Below, one piece after another: positions 19,905 through 28,824 of a DNA stretch of 64,000 nucleotides (the stretch's first letter is position 1; every line of letters begins with the position of its first letter). The stretch covers positions 62,001-126,000 of the forward strand of contig NZ_LBIO01000037.1 of the NCBI RefSeq assembly GCF_001280505.1, given 5' to 3'. A program made the translations under genes and the position numbers. The DNA is from Mangrovimonas sp. TPBH4 (lineage in GTDB: Bacteria; Bacteroidota; Bacteroidia; Flavobacteriales; Flavobacteriaceae). The notes under the pieces were generated by a model that did no database searches, was not told the DNA's origin, and worked only from the letters and a program-made list of their open reading frames with translations.

Positions 19905-20258
19905 CTAGTTTTGATGATCTTCCTTTACATCTTGATCCCGATACCTGCAACAGGCATGCACACTATTATACGCTTCCTCTGTTGCTGTCATCTCTTTAGT
20001 ATCATGCCCTACGGCCACGATATTTTTTTGAATGCTATCCAAATTGGTTTTACGCTCATTGTAAATCAGCTTTAGCTCATGGGTATCAACATTCCACACT
20101 GCGGACTTCACCCCTTTCGTTTGTATGCACGCCTTTTCAATTCGCTCCTTACACATCATACAAACACCATCTACCTCTAAAGAAGCTTTTGCATTTTTAT
20201 TTTGGCCTATGGCAGTAATTCCCACCAAAAACATTAGGCCCATTATTAATTTTTTCAT
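19905..20258 (-). CDS. Exported heavy-metal-associated (HMA) domain protein
   Basis: A small exported metal-binding protein. From the ATG at 20258 it has a signal peptide (KLIMGLMFLVGITAIGQ) and an HMA-like domain with the metal motif GVCMMC, then KERIEKAC and an HACCRYRD tail with a Cys pair. The frame also opens at an ATG 24 bases upstream, but the shorter form gives a normal signal peptide. HMA CxxC domains bind copper(I) or similar soft metals. It lies 27 bases after a TonB receptor gene, in the order HYC_CC_PP, receptor, HMA seen in other Flavobacteriia. Probable role: periplasmic metal binding tied to uptake or detoxification. Confidence 0.85.
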   Translation of the reverse strand: MKKLIMGLMFLVGITAIGQNKNAKASLEVDGVCMMCKERIEKACIQTKGVKSAVWNVDTHELKLIYNERKTNLDSIQKNIVAVGHDTKEMTATEEAYNSVHACCRYRDQDVKEDHQN

Positions 20259-20285
20259 CTTTCTACAAGTTATTTTTTTCATTAA

Positions 20286-22520
20286 TTATTGAATTCTAAA
20301 TCGCAACCCAACATAATACATACTTCCAAAAATTGGACCATACACATAAGTTGAATCAAAATAAGGCCCAAATGGATCATCGGCCGCCAAGATAGGATTA
20401 TCCTGCCTTACATTAGTGATATTTTCACCTCCTAAATATACTTCAAATTTTGGAGAAAACACTTTTGTCACTTGGGCATTCAAGGTACCTACGGTAGGCG
20501 TGTAATCGGATAATTGATAAGTAACTGGGTTACTACCTGTTGAAGCAAATCGTTGTTCTCCCAACCAATTATAGGTCGCATCAAATTTCCATTGCCCTCC
20601 ATTGTCTTTCATGTGGGTTTCATAACTGGCATTTGCAAACAAACGGTGCTTTGGAGTTAACGGCTTCTCTTTTTTACCAGTTTGATATTGGGTCTTTACA
20701 TCATAATATTTATAAGCAAAGCGCACATCCGTATGCTCAAACAAATTATAGTTCAATTCAGCTTGAAAACTATTGGCATAACTGTCCCCATCCAAATTAC
20801 TAAAGGTTACTATCTGCGGGTTTTCAAAATCCACCACTACTTGATTCTGGAAATCGGTGCGATAAAAGTCCAAGGTCACATCTGCTTTTCTACCAAACAA
20901 ATTAAATCCTTGGAGATAGGACACTCCATAATTCCACGCAATTTCAGGATCCAAACCATAAATATGCCCTACTGAATTGAGGATTTGGATTTGTCTAGAA
21001 GAGGCAAAAAGACTTTGGTTCTCAGCAAAAATGTTGGCCGAACGCTTCCCTCTTCCAAAAGAAGCTCTAAACGCCGATTTCTCCCAAGGCGTATAGCGAA
21101 CATGCACTCTAGGCGTCATAAAAAGGCCCAAGCGATTATGCTGATCCACACGTAAACCCGCAGTAAGATTCAGCTTTTCCAGATTGTCAAAATTGTATTC
21201 AAAAAAGGCCCCAACCGAATTATCAATTCTCGCATAATTTGTAGCCTCTACCAATTCATCAAAATGATCATACGTAAAGCTTACTCCTGTCTTTATTTTA
21301 TGTCGTGAATCCCCTATGATCGAATTATAAATAAGGTTGGAATAAATGCTGCTTTGCTCAATATCATAAACCCGAGTTCCGAAATAAGAATCTTGCTGAT
21401 GATTGCTCACCGCAAATTGCAAACCTAAACTTTGCCAAGGTAATTCTGGATTTACATAACCCAACTTCCCTGAAAAGTCAAAGCGTCTTGTATCTATCTC
21501 ACTACCCCAGGCATTGGTAGTCAACTTATCGGTTTCTGGATCAAAGTCCAACTGACCAGTTTGCTTCTGGTCATCCAAATATCTAAAGTTAAAAAAGCTC
21601 ACAATCCCCTTTTCTGCATCTGTATACTGCCAACGGTTCATGACATTGATCTGTTTGTACAAAGGCATATCCAAAAACCCATCGTTATTGACATCGTGCT
21701 TTTTGTTATGGCTATTCCCGTGCAGATACAGACCTGTACTCCATTTATCACTGAGCTTCGTATTGAAATGCGTATTCAATTCCACACGTTCACTACTAGC
21801 ACCGTATAGGTTTACAAATAGTTTGTCATCTTTTGTAGGCTTTTGCAATTCGGCATTGATTTGTCCTGCAATACTTTCATGGCCATTCACCACACTTCCG
21901 GCTCCTTTGGTGATTTGAATACTTTCCACCCAAGTACCTGGCGTAAAACTCAAGCCATAAGCTTGGGACGCTCCTCTTACCGTTGGAATATTTTCCATCG
22001 CAATTAAAATATAAGGACTGGTCAATCCCAACATTTTAATTTGACGTGTTCCCGAAATGGCATCGGCAAAATTCACATCGATGGAAGGATTGGTTTCAAA
22101 ACTCTCAGAGAGGTTACAACAGGCCGCTTTCAGCAATTCATCGCTGCTCACCACCATGGTATTTTGAGCCTGCAAATAAGATTTTGAAGTCGCCTGCTTT
22201 CTAGACGTTACCGTTACCTGATCCAATTCACTTGTAGGCTGTAGCCAATGGTGAATCATTCTGGGCTCAGTAACAGTTAAGGTATCTGTTTTATACCCAA
22301 CATAGCTTATCACTAATTGGGTATATTTCTTTTCATAGGGAACCGTAAAGACTCCATCAATATCCGTAACAGCTCCAACGGAGGTGTTAAGCCAATACAC
22401 ATTGGCACCCGCCAAAGGGATATGTTTATTTTCATTATTTGCTTCCATGACCATTCCTTTAATCTCTTGTTGAGAAAAAGCGAATACCGGAAACATCAAT
22501 ATATATATAAGGTATTTCAT
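20286..22520 (-). CDS. TonB-dependent receptor of a metal (copper-type) island
   Basis: The 744-residue protein has a signal peptide (YILMFPVFAFSQ), a CarboxypepD_reg-like domain (about 18-100), a plug (about 110-225, with IKMLGLTSPYILIAMENIP and ITKGAGSVVNGHESIAG) and a barrel. A Cys pair sits in the plug (KAACCNLSESFE, near residue 132), an uncommon feature that fits soft-metal or metal-complex binding. Flanking genes encode an HMA protein and a Cys-rich HYC_CC_PP protein. Inferred role: import or sensing of a copper complex across the outer membrane. The substrate is not proven. Confidence 0.9.
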   Translation of the reverse strand: MKYLIYILMFPVFAFSQQEIKGMVMEANNENKHIPLAGANVYWLNTSVGAVTDIDGVFTVPYEKKYTQLVISYVGYKTDTLTVTEPRMIHHWLQPTSELDQVTVTSRKQATSKSYLQAQNTMVVSSDELLKAACCNLSESFETNPSIDVNFADAISGTRQIKMLGLTSPYILIAMENIPTVRGASQAYGLSFTPGTWVESIQITKGAGSVVNGHESIAGQINAELQKPTKDDKLFVNLYGASSERVELNTHFNTKLSDKWSTGLYLHGNSHNKKHDVNNDGFLDMPLYKQINVMNRWQYTDAEKGIVSFFNFRYLDDQKQTGQLDFDPETDKLTTNAWGSEIDTRRFDFSGKLGYVNPELPWQSLGLQFAVSNHQQDSYFGTRVYDIEQSSIYSNLIYNSIIGDSRHKIKTGVSFTYDHFDELVEATNYARIDNSVGAFFEYNFDNLEKLNLTAGLRVDQHNRLGLFMTPRVHVRYTPWEKSAFRASFGRGKRSANIFAENQSLFASSRQIQILNSVGHIYGLDPEIAWNYGVSYLQGFNLFGRKADVTLDFYRTDFQNQVVVDFENPQIVTFSNLDGDSYANSFQAELNYNLFEHTDVRFAYKYYDVKTQYQTGKKEKPLTPKHRLFANASYETHMKDNGGQWKFDATYNWLGEQRFASTGSNPVTYQLSDYTPTVGTLNAQVTKVFSPKFEVYLGGENITNVRQDNPILAADDPFGPYFDSTYVYGPIFGSMYYVGLRFRIQ

Positions 22521-22601
22521 GATGATATCAATTGATTATGTTGCCTCAAGATGAAGCATTAAAAAATAAATTCCATGCGCTATTGCGCTAGTAATCCAAA
22601 A

Positions 22602-23015
22602 TCAAATGATAAATACCTGATTGAGCACCTGCATGTCTGCAATCAAGCTTGGGGGAGTGTAATATTCATGGGGAACATTCGCCTTGGTTTCCCCTTGAAA
22701 AAGATTTATGTAACTATAAACGAAACTGGACAAAAAGACCTTTTGCCCAAAATCGAGTTTATCAAAATCGGAAGTATTTAGATTGTCCTGTCCTTGCACC
22801 ACTTCTACTTCATCCTTACAGCAGGACTTTTTTTCTACCAAAGCCTGAGTATGGTCTTTCATTTCCATTCCACATTTTTCAACTTCGGTAAACACAGCTA
22901 CATCAATAAGATTATCGCCACAATAATGCTTTACAACCGTTAAGGAAATGGTTGACAACAACACCAAAATGGCCATTGCTACAGAAAACACTTTATGTAA
23001 CTGTTCCTTTTTCAC
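22602..23015 (-). CDS. HYC_CC_PP family protein
   Basis: The 137-residue protein has an N-terminal signal or anchor segment (FSVAMAILVLLSTISLTVV) and the three family hallmarks in order: KHYCG near residue 32, KSCCKD near 65, and YYTPPS near 120. The family is of unknown function and found next to HMA proteins and TonB receptors in Bacteroidota. The start codon is GTG at 23015; the next Met (residue 14) would cut into the signal segment. It is the first gene of the metal island, and its GTG is only a few bases from a -7 box, so the transcript may be leaderless. Confidence 0.85.
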   Translation of the reverse strand: MKKEQLHKVFSVAMAILVLLSTISLTVVKHYCGDNLIDVAVFTEVEKCGMEMKDHTQALVEKKSCCKDEVEVVQGQDNLNTSDFDKLDFGQKVFLSSFVYSYINLFQGETKANVPHEYYTPPSLIADMQVLNQVFII

Positions 23016-23019
23016 AGCA

Positions 23020-23027
23020 CAAATGTA
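23020..23027 (-). promoter_or_regulatory. -7 box of the metal island
   Basis: On the minus strand TACATTTG matches TAnnTTTG exactly. It ends four bases before the GTG start, so transcription would begin at or near the start codon. No clear TTG was found at the usual distance upstream. Confidence 0.4.
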
Positions 23028-23072
23028 TTAAAATTAGTACAGAAACCCATCACTTTAAAATAGACTTAACAT

Positions 23073-23501
23073 TTATCGTTTTAACCGTTGGTAATAAAAT
23101 GCAGGCAACAGCAACAATAAACCTATAGGTTGAATTAAAAACCTTCGAATATTGAAAAACAGATAATATTGTGACTGTTTTGGAGATAAGACAAAATATA
23201 GAAATAAGCCAATTAAAATCACATACGCAATAGCATACATTACTGCCGAAAACTTTACAATACTCCAATCTTTAAATGCCACATAAAGAATCCCCAAAGA
23301 AATTATGCTATTCAACACATAACGCAAAGTTGTAGACAGCGTCAGTTTAAAAACTTCCTGTCTAGGATTGTCCATATATAGGTAATCGTTTTTGAAAAAT
23401 TCCAGATAAGGATCGTAGAAGATTTCATTTTCAAAAAAACGAATCAAGACCAAAAGTCCTATCAAAATAGCTATCAGGATGTATTTAGTTACTTTCTTCA
23501 T
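23073..23501 (-). CDS. Exosortase F system-associated membrane protein
   Basis: The 142-residue protein has four hydrophobic segments (about 7-22, 58-76, 85-105, 120-136) and the conserved loop FFENEIFYDPYLEFFK, typical of the small partner protein of exosortase F. It overlaps the exosortase gene by 17 bases and is translated after it. The family's exact job is unknown; it probably supports the exosortase in the inner membrane. A paired gene order of exosortase followed by this protein is the normal arrangement. Confidence 0.85.
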   Translation of the reverse strand: MKKVTKYILIAILIGLLVLIRFFENEIFYDPYLEFFKNDYLYMDNPRQEVFKLTLSTTLRYVLNSIISLGILYVAFKDWSIVKFSAVMYAIAYVILIGLFLYFVLSPKQSQYYLFFNIRRFLIQPIGLLLLLPAFYYQRLKR

Positions 23502-24045
23502 CTTCCTTTTTTGAAACTGACACGCGATTCACCCATATAATCCACAGCAAAAACAACATCCCGTAAATAATTAAGGGAAATACCACCGAATGTAACACTT
23601 CCTGGCTTTCGGGATAATGATATAAGCCCACAGCCAAAAGGGCAATCCTTATAACATTCACGGCATAAATCAAGATGCTCCCCACCAACAAATAAATAAT
23701 GGTAGGTTTTAACCGTCCTGCAAACGCCACTATAAATGACACAAACAAAATGATAACACTTATAGCATTGCACCCTTCAACGATTCGTGCCAAGAACACA
23801 TCATTAACAATCATTTTCATTGAGGGTTCATTTGGATGGGGCTCAATCCTCGCATTGTAACCAAAATTTTCTACCACTTCCCTACTTTGTCTTGCTACCA
23901 AATTGGTGATATAATCTGGGTAATAGCTATCCCCTGAACTATATTGCAAGTACATTCTATAACCAATTACTAGCACCGCGTACACCGCTAAAAACGTGAC
24001 AATAAACTTGACAACGTCTTTGTATTTCAGCAATAATTCCTTCAC
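23485..24045 (-). CDS. xrtF: Exosortase family protein XrtF
   Basis: This 186-residue multi-pass membrane cysteine protease/transpeptidase is predicted to cut C-terminal sorting signals of exported proteins. The catalytic triad of the family is visible: Cys92 in EGCNAIS, Arg133 in NVIRIA and His152 in EVLHSVVFP. Start codon is GTG at 24045; an in-frame TAG lies three codons upstream and the next Met is residue 31, so GTG is the only reasonable start. It is followed by its usual partner gene. No protein with an obvious matching C-terminal sorting signal is seen in the window. Confidence 0.88.
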   Translation of the reverse strand: MKELLLKYKDVVKFIVTFLAVYAVLVIGYRMYLQYSSGDSYYPDYITNLVARQSREVVENFGYNARIEPHPNEPSMKMIVNDVFLARIVEGCNAISVIILFVSFIVAFAGRLKPTIIYLLVGSILIYAVNVIRIALLAVGLYHYPESQEVLHSVVFPLIIYGMLFLLWIIWVNRVSVSKKEDEESN

Positions 24046-24087
24046 TAATCCCTAAAAATTGAATTGTTAAATTTATACAAATTGAAG

Positions 24088-24117
24088 TTTTGGTATAACC
24101 GCTTTTAAATACTTTTA
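24088..24117 (+). promoter_or_regulatory. Candidate promoter of the GAF/fRMsr gene
   Basis: TTTTG at 24088-24092 and TACTTTTA at 24110-24117 (one mismatch from TAnnTTTG) are 17 bases apart. The ATG lies 19 bases after the -7 box. Confidence 0.4.
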
Positions 24118-24135
24118 CAAAAACTTTTAAACATT

Positions 24136-24591
24136 ATGAATTTCAACCAGCTTATTCCGCAAGTAGACAGTATTATCCAAGGATCTTCAAGTGTAGACGA
24201 AAAACTATTGACTATCTGCTCCCTTTTGGAAGCCAATGTTGAATACTACAACTGGGTGGGATTCTATTTTAGAAACGGTGATAAGGAAGAGTTGAAATTA
24301 GGACCTTATGTGGGAGCGCCAACAGACCACACTATTATTCCCTTTGGAAAAGGAATTTGCGGGCAAGTAGCCGTGAGCAATCAAAACTTTGTGGTTCCAG
24401 ATGTTTCAGCACAGGACAATTATATTGCTTGTAGCATTACGGTGAAGGCCGAAATTGTGATTCCTATTTTTGTAAATGGTGAAAACATTGGACAGCTAGA
24501 TATCGACTCCAACACACCAGATCCATTTACCGAAGCAGACGAACGCTTTTTGGAGTACGTATGCGCTCAGGTTTCCAAAATTCTTTCCTAG
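24136..24591 (+). CDS. GAF domain protein, free methionine-R-sulfoxide reductase-like
   Basis: The 151-residue protein is a single GAF domain of the fRMsr (E. coli MsrC/YebR) type, which reduces free methionine-R-sulfoxide. Matching motifs are YYNWVGFYF (37-45), FGKGICGQVA with Cys75, DNYIACS with Cys99, EIVIPIF, and GQLDIDSN. The enzymes I know carry a third conserved Cys about ten residues before the GxCG motif; here the equivalent stretch APTDHTIIPF has none. Cys75 and Cys99 are kept, so activity is possible with a two-Cys cycle, but must be treated as unproven. It is divergent from the exosortase pair. Confidence 0.85.
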   Translation: MNFNQLIPQVDSIIQGSSSVDEKLLTICSLLEANVEYYNWVGFYFRNGDKEELKLGPYVGAPTDHTIIPFGKGICGQVAVSNQNFVVPDVSAQDNYIACSITVKAEIVIPIFVNGENIGQLDIDSNTPDPFTEADERFLEYVCAQVSKILS

Positions 24592-24599
24592 AAAGAAAA

Positions 24600-25850
24600 C
24601 TACATTCCAGTTCTAATAGCTTCCACCGGATTCAATTTTGAAGCCGAAATAGCAGGTATCACTCCAGATATCAATCCAATTGCTGTAGAAAGAGAGAAGC
24701 CTAACATCATATTTGGAATGGATAGAATAAACTTGAAATCTCCCGTAAATTGCGAAGCTATAATTGAGGTTATCCATACCAACACCAAACCTACCAAGCC
24801 ACCAAAGACTGCCAAAATAACGGCTTCAAACAAAAACTGCAACAAGATGAATCGGTTTTTGGCACCCAGTGATTTTTGAATCCCGATAAGATGCGTGCGC
24901 TCCTTAACGCTTACAAACATGATATTGGCAATTCCAAAGCCACCAACCAAAAGTGAAAACCCACTAATGACCCATCCCATAATATTCATGGTCCCCAAAA
25001 TATTGTCGATCATGTTGGTCATTCCCGATAATTTATTGATAAAAAAGTCATCGGGTTGGTCGGCCTTAAGCCCTCTATAATTTCTAAACTTTTGTTTCAA
25101 CACCTGTTCAAATGCTCCTAAATCCACTCCTTTTTCAGGCTTTACAATAACGGCCCCAGGAATACCATCAACGCCTCCCGTTTGAAAACGCCTTACAAAA
25201 TTTACAGGCACCCATGCTTTTTCATCTGGAGAGTCCCCGATACCGGACCCAATTTTTTTCAACACACCTATGACGGTCAGTTTTCTCCCATAGGCACGAA
25301 TCTGCTTACCAATAGGGTTTAGATTCCCAAACAAACTTTCAGACAAATCATGCCCCAACACAATTACTGGCGACCCAGTAACTGATTCTGATTCGGTATA
25401 AAAACGTCCCTGCTCCAGATTTAAATTCTCAATTTCATAAATTTCGTTAGTCACAGGCGTAATATTCACTCCGGAAACCGTCTCCCCCTCATAACGAATC
25501 GTTTCATTGCCACCAAAAATCACAAAAGCTGAGGCAGCAATATTAGGGACATTTCTTCTTATAAATTCATAATCATCATATCCCGTTTGTGGAAATCGCT
25601 CGCGCTGCCACCGCGGCACATCGGTAGGCCCAAAAGAAAACTTGGTAATGTACATGGTATTTTTATCCAAGCCGGAAAGGTCTTCCTGAATTTTATGATC
25701 TAGAGAATCTACCGCAGCCAAAATGGCGATGATTGAAAAAATACCAACGGTAACCCCCAACAAAGACAGGGCTGTACGGAGTTTATTGTTACGAAGCGCA
25801 TTTAAGGCAAATCCAAAACTTTCTTTTAATAACCTTAGGTAAAGCAGCAT
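24600..25850 (-). CDS. ABC transporter permease, MacB/FtsX type
   Basis: The 416-residue protein has an N-terminal membrane helix (about 20-45), a large periplasmic MacB_PCD-like domain (about 50-270) and three C-terminal helices of the FtsX fold (about 290-410), including GFGIANIMFVSVKERTHLIGIQKSLGA. This is the layout of MacB-type permeases, which drive export or mechanical transfer across the periplasm. No ATPase or adaptor gene is adjacent, so its partners must be elsewhere. It converges with the GAF gene, with eight bases between the stop codons. Confidence 0.9.
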   Translation of the reverse strand: MLLYLRLLKESFGFALNALRNNKLRTALSLLGVTVGIFSIIAILAAVDSLDHKIQEDLSGLDKNTMYITKFSFGPTDVPRWQRERFPQTGYDDYEFIRRNVPNIAASAFVIFGGNETIRYEGETVSGVNITPVTNEIYEIENLNLEQGRFYTESESVTGSPVIVLGHDLSESLFGNLNPIGKQIRAYGRKLTVIGVLKKIGSGIGDSPDEKAWVPVNFVRRFQTGGVDGIPGAVIVKPEKGVDLGAFEQVLKQKFRNYRGLKADQPDDFFINKLSGMTNMIDNILGTMNIMGWVISGFSLLVGGFGIANIMFVSVKERTHLIGIQKSLGAKNRFILLQFLFEAVILAVFGGLVGLVLVWITSIIASQFTGDFKFILSIPNMMLGFSLSTAIGLISGVIPAISASKLNPVEAIRTGM

Positions 25851-25936
25851 TTATAGAGATGATTTTTTACTGATTTAAAGATAGGACGTTTTTAAGGTAT
25901 TTGTGTTACAAAAAAACTAAAATAAACCCTTTATAA

Positions 25937-25971
25937 TTTGGCGGCAATTTCTTTAAGAATGTGTATTTTTG
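25937..25971 (+). promoter_or_regulatory. Promoter of purH
   Basis: TTTG (25937-25940) and an exact -7 box TATTTTTG (25964-25971) are 23 bases apart. A start near 25979 gives a leader of about 84 bases to the ATG at 26063 and lies downstream of the more distal in-frame start at 25961, supporting the shorter protein. Confidence 0.55.
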
Positions 25972-26062
25972 CACTTTAAAAAAATTGAGGCTTTCAATTG
26001 GGATGGAAGCTAACAAAAATAACTGTCATTTCCGTAAGAAAAGGAAACTAAACAAGAACAAA

Positions 26063-27595
26063 ATGAATACTGACAAAACTATTAAATCGGCATTGATATC
26101 CGTTTTTAGCAAGGAAGGTTTGGAACCGATCGTGAGAGAACTTCACGCCCAAAACGTAACCATTTATTCTACCGGAGGTACTGAAACTTTCATCAAAGAC
26201 CTTGGGATAGATGTAGTCCCTGTTGAAGATGTGACCTCTTACCCATCGATTTTGGGAGGACGTGTAAAAACCTTACACCCTAAAGTATTTGGTGGGATTT
26301 TGAACCGTCAAAACAATGAGAGCGATGTAACCGAACTTGAAGAGTTCAACATCCCTCAAATCGATTTAGTAATTGTTGATCTGTATCCATTTGAAAAAAC
26401 TGTAGCCTCGGGAGCTTCCAACCAAGACATCATCGAAAAAATTGATATCGGAGGAATTTCATTGATCCGTGCTGCAGCCAAAAATTACGCCGATGTAGTG
26501 TGTGTATCTTCTGTTGAAGACTACGCCGAATTCTTGGAATTGTTACAATCCAAAAAGGGAGAAACTTCAGAAGCCGATCGCAAGCGTTTTGCTGCCAAAG
26601 CCTTCAACGTATCGTCTCACTACGATTCTGCCATTTTCAACTACTTCAACCAAGATCTAGACATCCCAGCACTGAAAGTAAGCGAAACCAAAGGCAAAGT
26701 GTTGCGCTACGGAGAAAACCCTCACCAAAAAGGATTCTTCTATGGCGATTTTGATGCCATGTTCACCAAACTTCACGGAAAGGAATTAAGCTACAACAAC
26801 CTTTTGGATGTTGATGCTGCCGTAAACTTGATGGATGAATTTAAAAATGATGCACCAACCTTCGCCATCTTAAAACATAACAACGCTTGTGGTTTGGCAC
26901 AACGCGACACCCTTCACCAAGCTTATGTAGATGCCTTGGCGGGAGATCCAGTTTCTGCTTTTGGTGGTGTATTGATTTCCAACAAGGAAATTGACTTGGC
27001 GACTGCCGAAGAAATTCACCAATTGTTCTGTGAAGTAGTGATTGCTCCAGGTTTTACTGCGGAAGCCGAAGAACTTCTAAAAGGCAAAAAGAACCGTATC
27101 CTTTTGGTACAAAACGATGCCGAATTGGCCCAAACGCACGTGAGAACTTGTCTTAACGGTGTTTTAGTACAAGACCGCAACAATGTTTCGGACACTAAAG
27201 AGGGTACTGAAACCAAAACCGACAAAGCGCCAACCGATACCGAACTTGACGATTTGATCTTTGCTTCCAAAATTTGTAAGCACACCAAATCCAACACAAT
27301 CGTATTGACAAAGAACAAGCAATTGTGTGCTAGCGGAACGGGACAAACTAGCCGTGTAGATGCCTTAAACCAGGCTATCCACAAAGCCCAATCTTTCAAC
27401 TTCGATTTGAAAGGAGCAGTAATGGCGAGTGATGCATTTTTCCCATTCCCTGATTGTGTAGAAATTGCAGATAATGCAGGTATCACAGCTGTGATCCAGC
27501 CAGGAGGTTCCATAAAAGACCAATTGAGCATAGACTATTGCAACGAACATGGTCTAGCTATGGTATTTACAGGAACGCGCCACTTTAAGCACTAA
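26063..27595 (+). CDS. purH: Bifunctional AICAR transformylase/IMP cyclohydrolase
   Basis: Performs the last two steps of IMP synthesis. From the ATG at 26063 the product is 510 residues, normal for PurH. The N-terminal MGS-like cyclohydrolase part (about 1-200) has SALISVFSKEG, IYSTGGT, and RVKTLHPKVFGG; the C-terminal transformylase part has LRYGENPHQKG, the LKHNNACG motif with the catalytic Lys-His pair, and MASDAFFPFPD. The open frame extends 34 codons further upstream, but the predicted transcription start lies after that point and the extra Lys/Asn-rich sequence is not part of the family. Confidence 0.96.
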   Translation: MNTDKTIKSALISVFSKEGLEPIVRELHAQNVTIYSTGGTETFIKDLGIDVVPVEDVTSYPSILGGRVKTLHPKVFGGILNRQNNESDVTELEEFNIPQIDLVIVDLYPFEKTVASGASNQDIIEKIDIGGISLIRAAAKNYADVVCVSSVEDYAEFLELLQSKKGETSEADRKRFAAKAFNVSSHYDSAIFNYFNQDLDIPALKVSETKGKVLRYGENPHQKGFFYGDFDAMFTKLHGKELSYNNLLDVDAAVNLMDEFKNDAPTFAILKHNNACGLAQRDTLHQAYVDALAGDPVSAFGGVLISNKEIDLATAEEIHQLFCEVVIAPGFTAEAEELLKGKKNRILLVQNDAELAQTHVRTCLNGVLVQDRNNVSDTKEGTETKTDKAPTDTELDDLIFASKICKHTKSNTIVLTKNKQLCASGTGQTSRVDALNQAIHKAQSFNFDLKGAVMASDAFFPFPDCVEIADNAGITAVIQPGGSIKDQLSIDYCNEHGLAMVFTGTRHFKH

Positions 27596-27631
27596 TAAAA
27601 GCTTCCACTTGGTGGAATTTATCATAAAATT

Positions 27632-27666
27632 GGCACTCCTGTAGGTCTCCGTACCGCATGAGTGCC
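27632..27666 (+). terminator. Terminator after purH
   Basis: Stem GGCACTC/GAGTGCC with a 21-base loop is followed by TTTTATTTTT. A smaller hairpin, TTCCAC/GTGGAA, precedes it at 27603-27617. Confidence 0.65.
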
Positions 27667-27785
27667 TTTTATTTTTCATTTCATTAGAATACCAATTTAA
27701 GTCTGTATATTTAGCAAGTTTTATTACATTTACAACAATGTGAAAAAACAGATAGATATAAACCCAAATAATTACAAAATAGCAC

Positions 27786-28814
27786 ATGGGATTTTTTGAT
27801 TTCTTAACTGAAGAAATAGCTATAGACCTAGGAACAGCAAACACACTCATCATACATAACGATAAAGTTGTTGTAGACAGCCCATCCATAGTTGCCAGAG
27901 ACCGTGTATCTGGAAAAATCATTGCCGTTGGAAAAGAAGCCAACATGATGCAAGGAAAAACACACGAAAACATCAAAACCATCCGCCCTTTAAAAGATGG
28001 GGTAATTGCCGATTTTGATGCCTCTGAGCAAATGATAAGTATGTTTATTAAAAACATTCCTGCGCTTAAAAAGAAGTTATTTTCTCCAGCCCTACGCATG
28101 GTGGTCTGTATCCCTTCAGGAATTACGGAAGTAGAAATGCGTGCGGTAAAGGAATCCTGTGAACGTGTTAACGGGAAAGAGGTCTATTTGATCCACGAGC
28201 CTATGGCGGCTGCTATTGGTATTGGGATTGACATCATGCAACCTAAAGGAAACATGATTGTGGATATAGGTGGTGGGACCACGGAGATCGCCGTGATTGC
28301 CTTAGGAGGTATTGTATGCGATAAATCAGTTAAAGTTGCGGGTGACGTATTTACAAACGACATCATTTATTACATGCGCACCCAACATAACCTTTACGTT
28401 GGAGAACGTACCGCTGAAAAAATAAAAATCCAAATAGGGGCTGCTACCGAAGACTTGGAATTACCTCCAGAAGATATGAGCGTTCAAGGACGTGACTTGC
28501 TAACGGGAAAACCAAAACAGGTACAAATTTCATTTAGAGAAATTGCCAAAGCTTTGGACAAATCCATTTTAAGGATTGAGGATTCTGTTATGGAAACCCT
28601 TTCGCAAACACCACCAGAATTGGCTGCCGATATTTATAACACCGGAATCTATTTAGCCGGTGGAGGAAGTATGCTACGTGGTTTGGACAAACGTTTATCA
28701 CAAAAAACAGATTTACCAGTTTACATCGCCGAAGATCCCTTACGTGCTGTTGTAAGAGGAACAGGAATTACACTTAAAAACCTACCTAGATTCAAAAGTG
28801 TATTGATAAAATAA
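27786..28814 (+). CDS. mreB: Rod shape-determining protein MreB
   Basis: This bacterial actin organises the side-wall elongation machinery under the inner membrane. The 342-residue product has the phosphate-1 motif IDLGTANTLI (about 14-23), an IHEPMAAAIGIG stretch, the phosphate-2 motif DIGGGTTEIAVI (near 160) and an adenosine motif LAGGGSMLRGL (near 290). Length is normal. It heads the operon mreB-mreC-mreD-PBP2-rodA, with a 10-base gap to mreC. Promoter signals upstream are weak; TACATTTA near 27725 is one mismatch from the -7 consensus. Confidence 0.98.
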   Translation: MGFFDFLTEEIAIDLGTANTLIIHNDKVVVDSPSIVARDRVSGKIIAVGKEANMMQGKTHENIKTIRPLKDGVIADFDASEQMISMFIKNIPALKKKLFSPALRMVVCIPSGITEVEMRAVKESCERVNGKEVYLIHEPMAAAIGIGIDIMQPKGNMIVDIGGGTTEIAVIALGGIVCDKSVKVAGDVFTNDIIYYMRTQHNLYVGERTAEKIKIQIGAATEDLELPPEDMSVQGRDLLTGKPKQVQISFREIAKALDKSILRIEDSVMETLSQTPPELAADIYNTGIYLAGGGSMLRGLDKRLSQKTDLPVYIAEDPLRAVVRGTGITLKNLPRFKSVLIK

Positions 28815-28824
28815 GTAATACCAA

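Noticed and set aside
25961..26062. N-terminal extension of purH by 34 codons
   Set aside because: Upstream of the predicted transcription start and outside the family's length.
27016..27531. Minus-strand frame of 171 codons inside purH
   Set aside because: Antisense of a strongly conserved gene.
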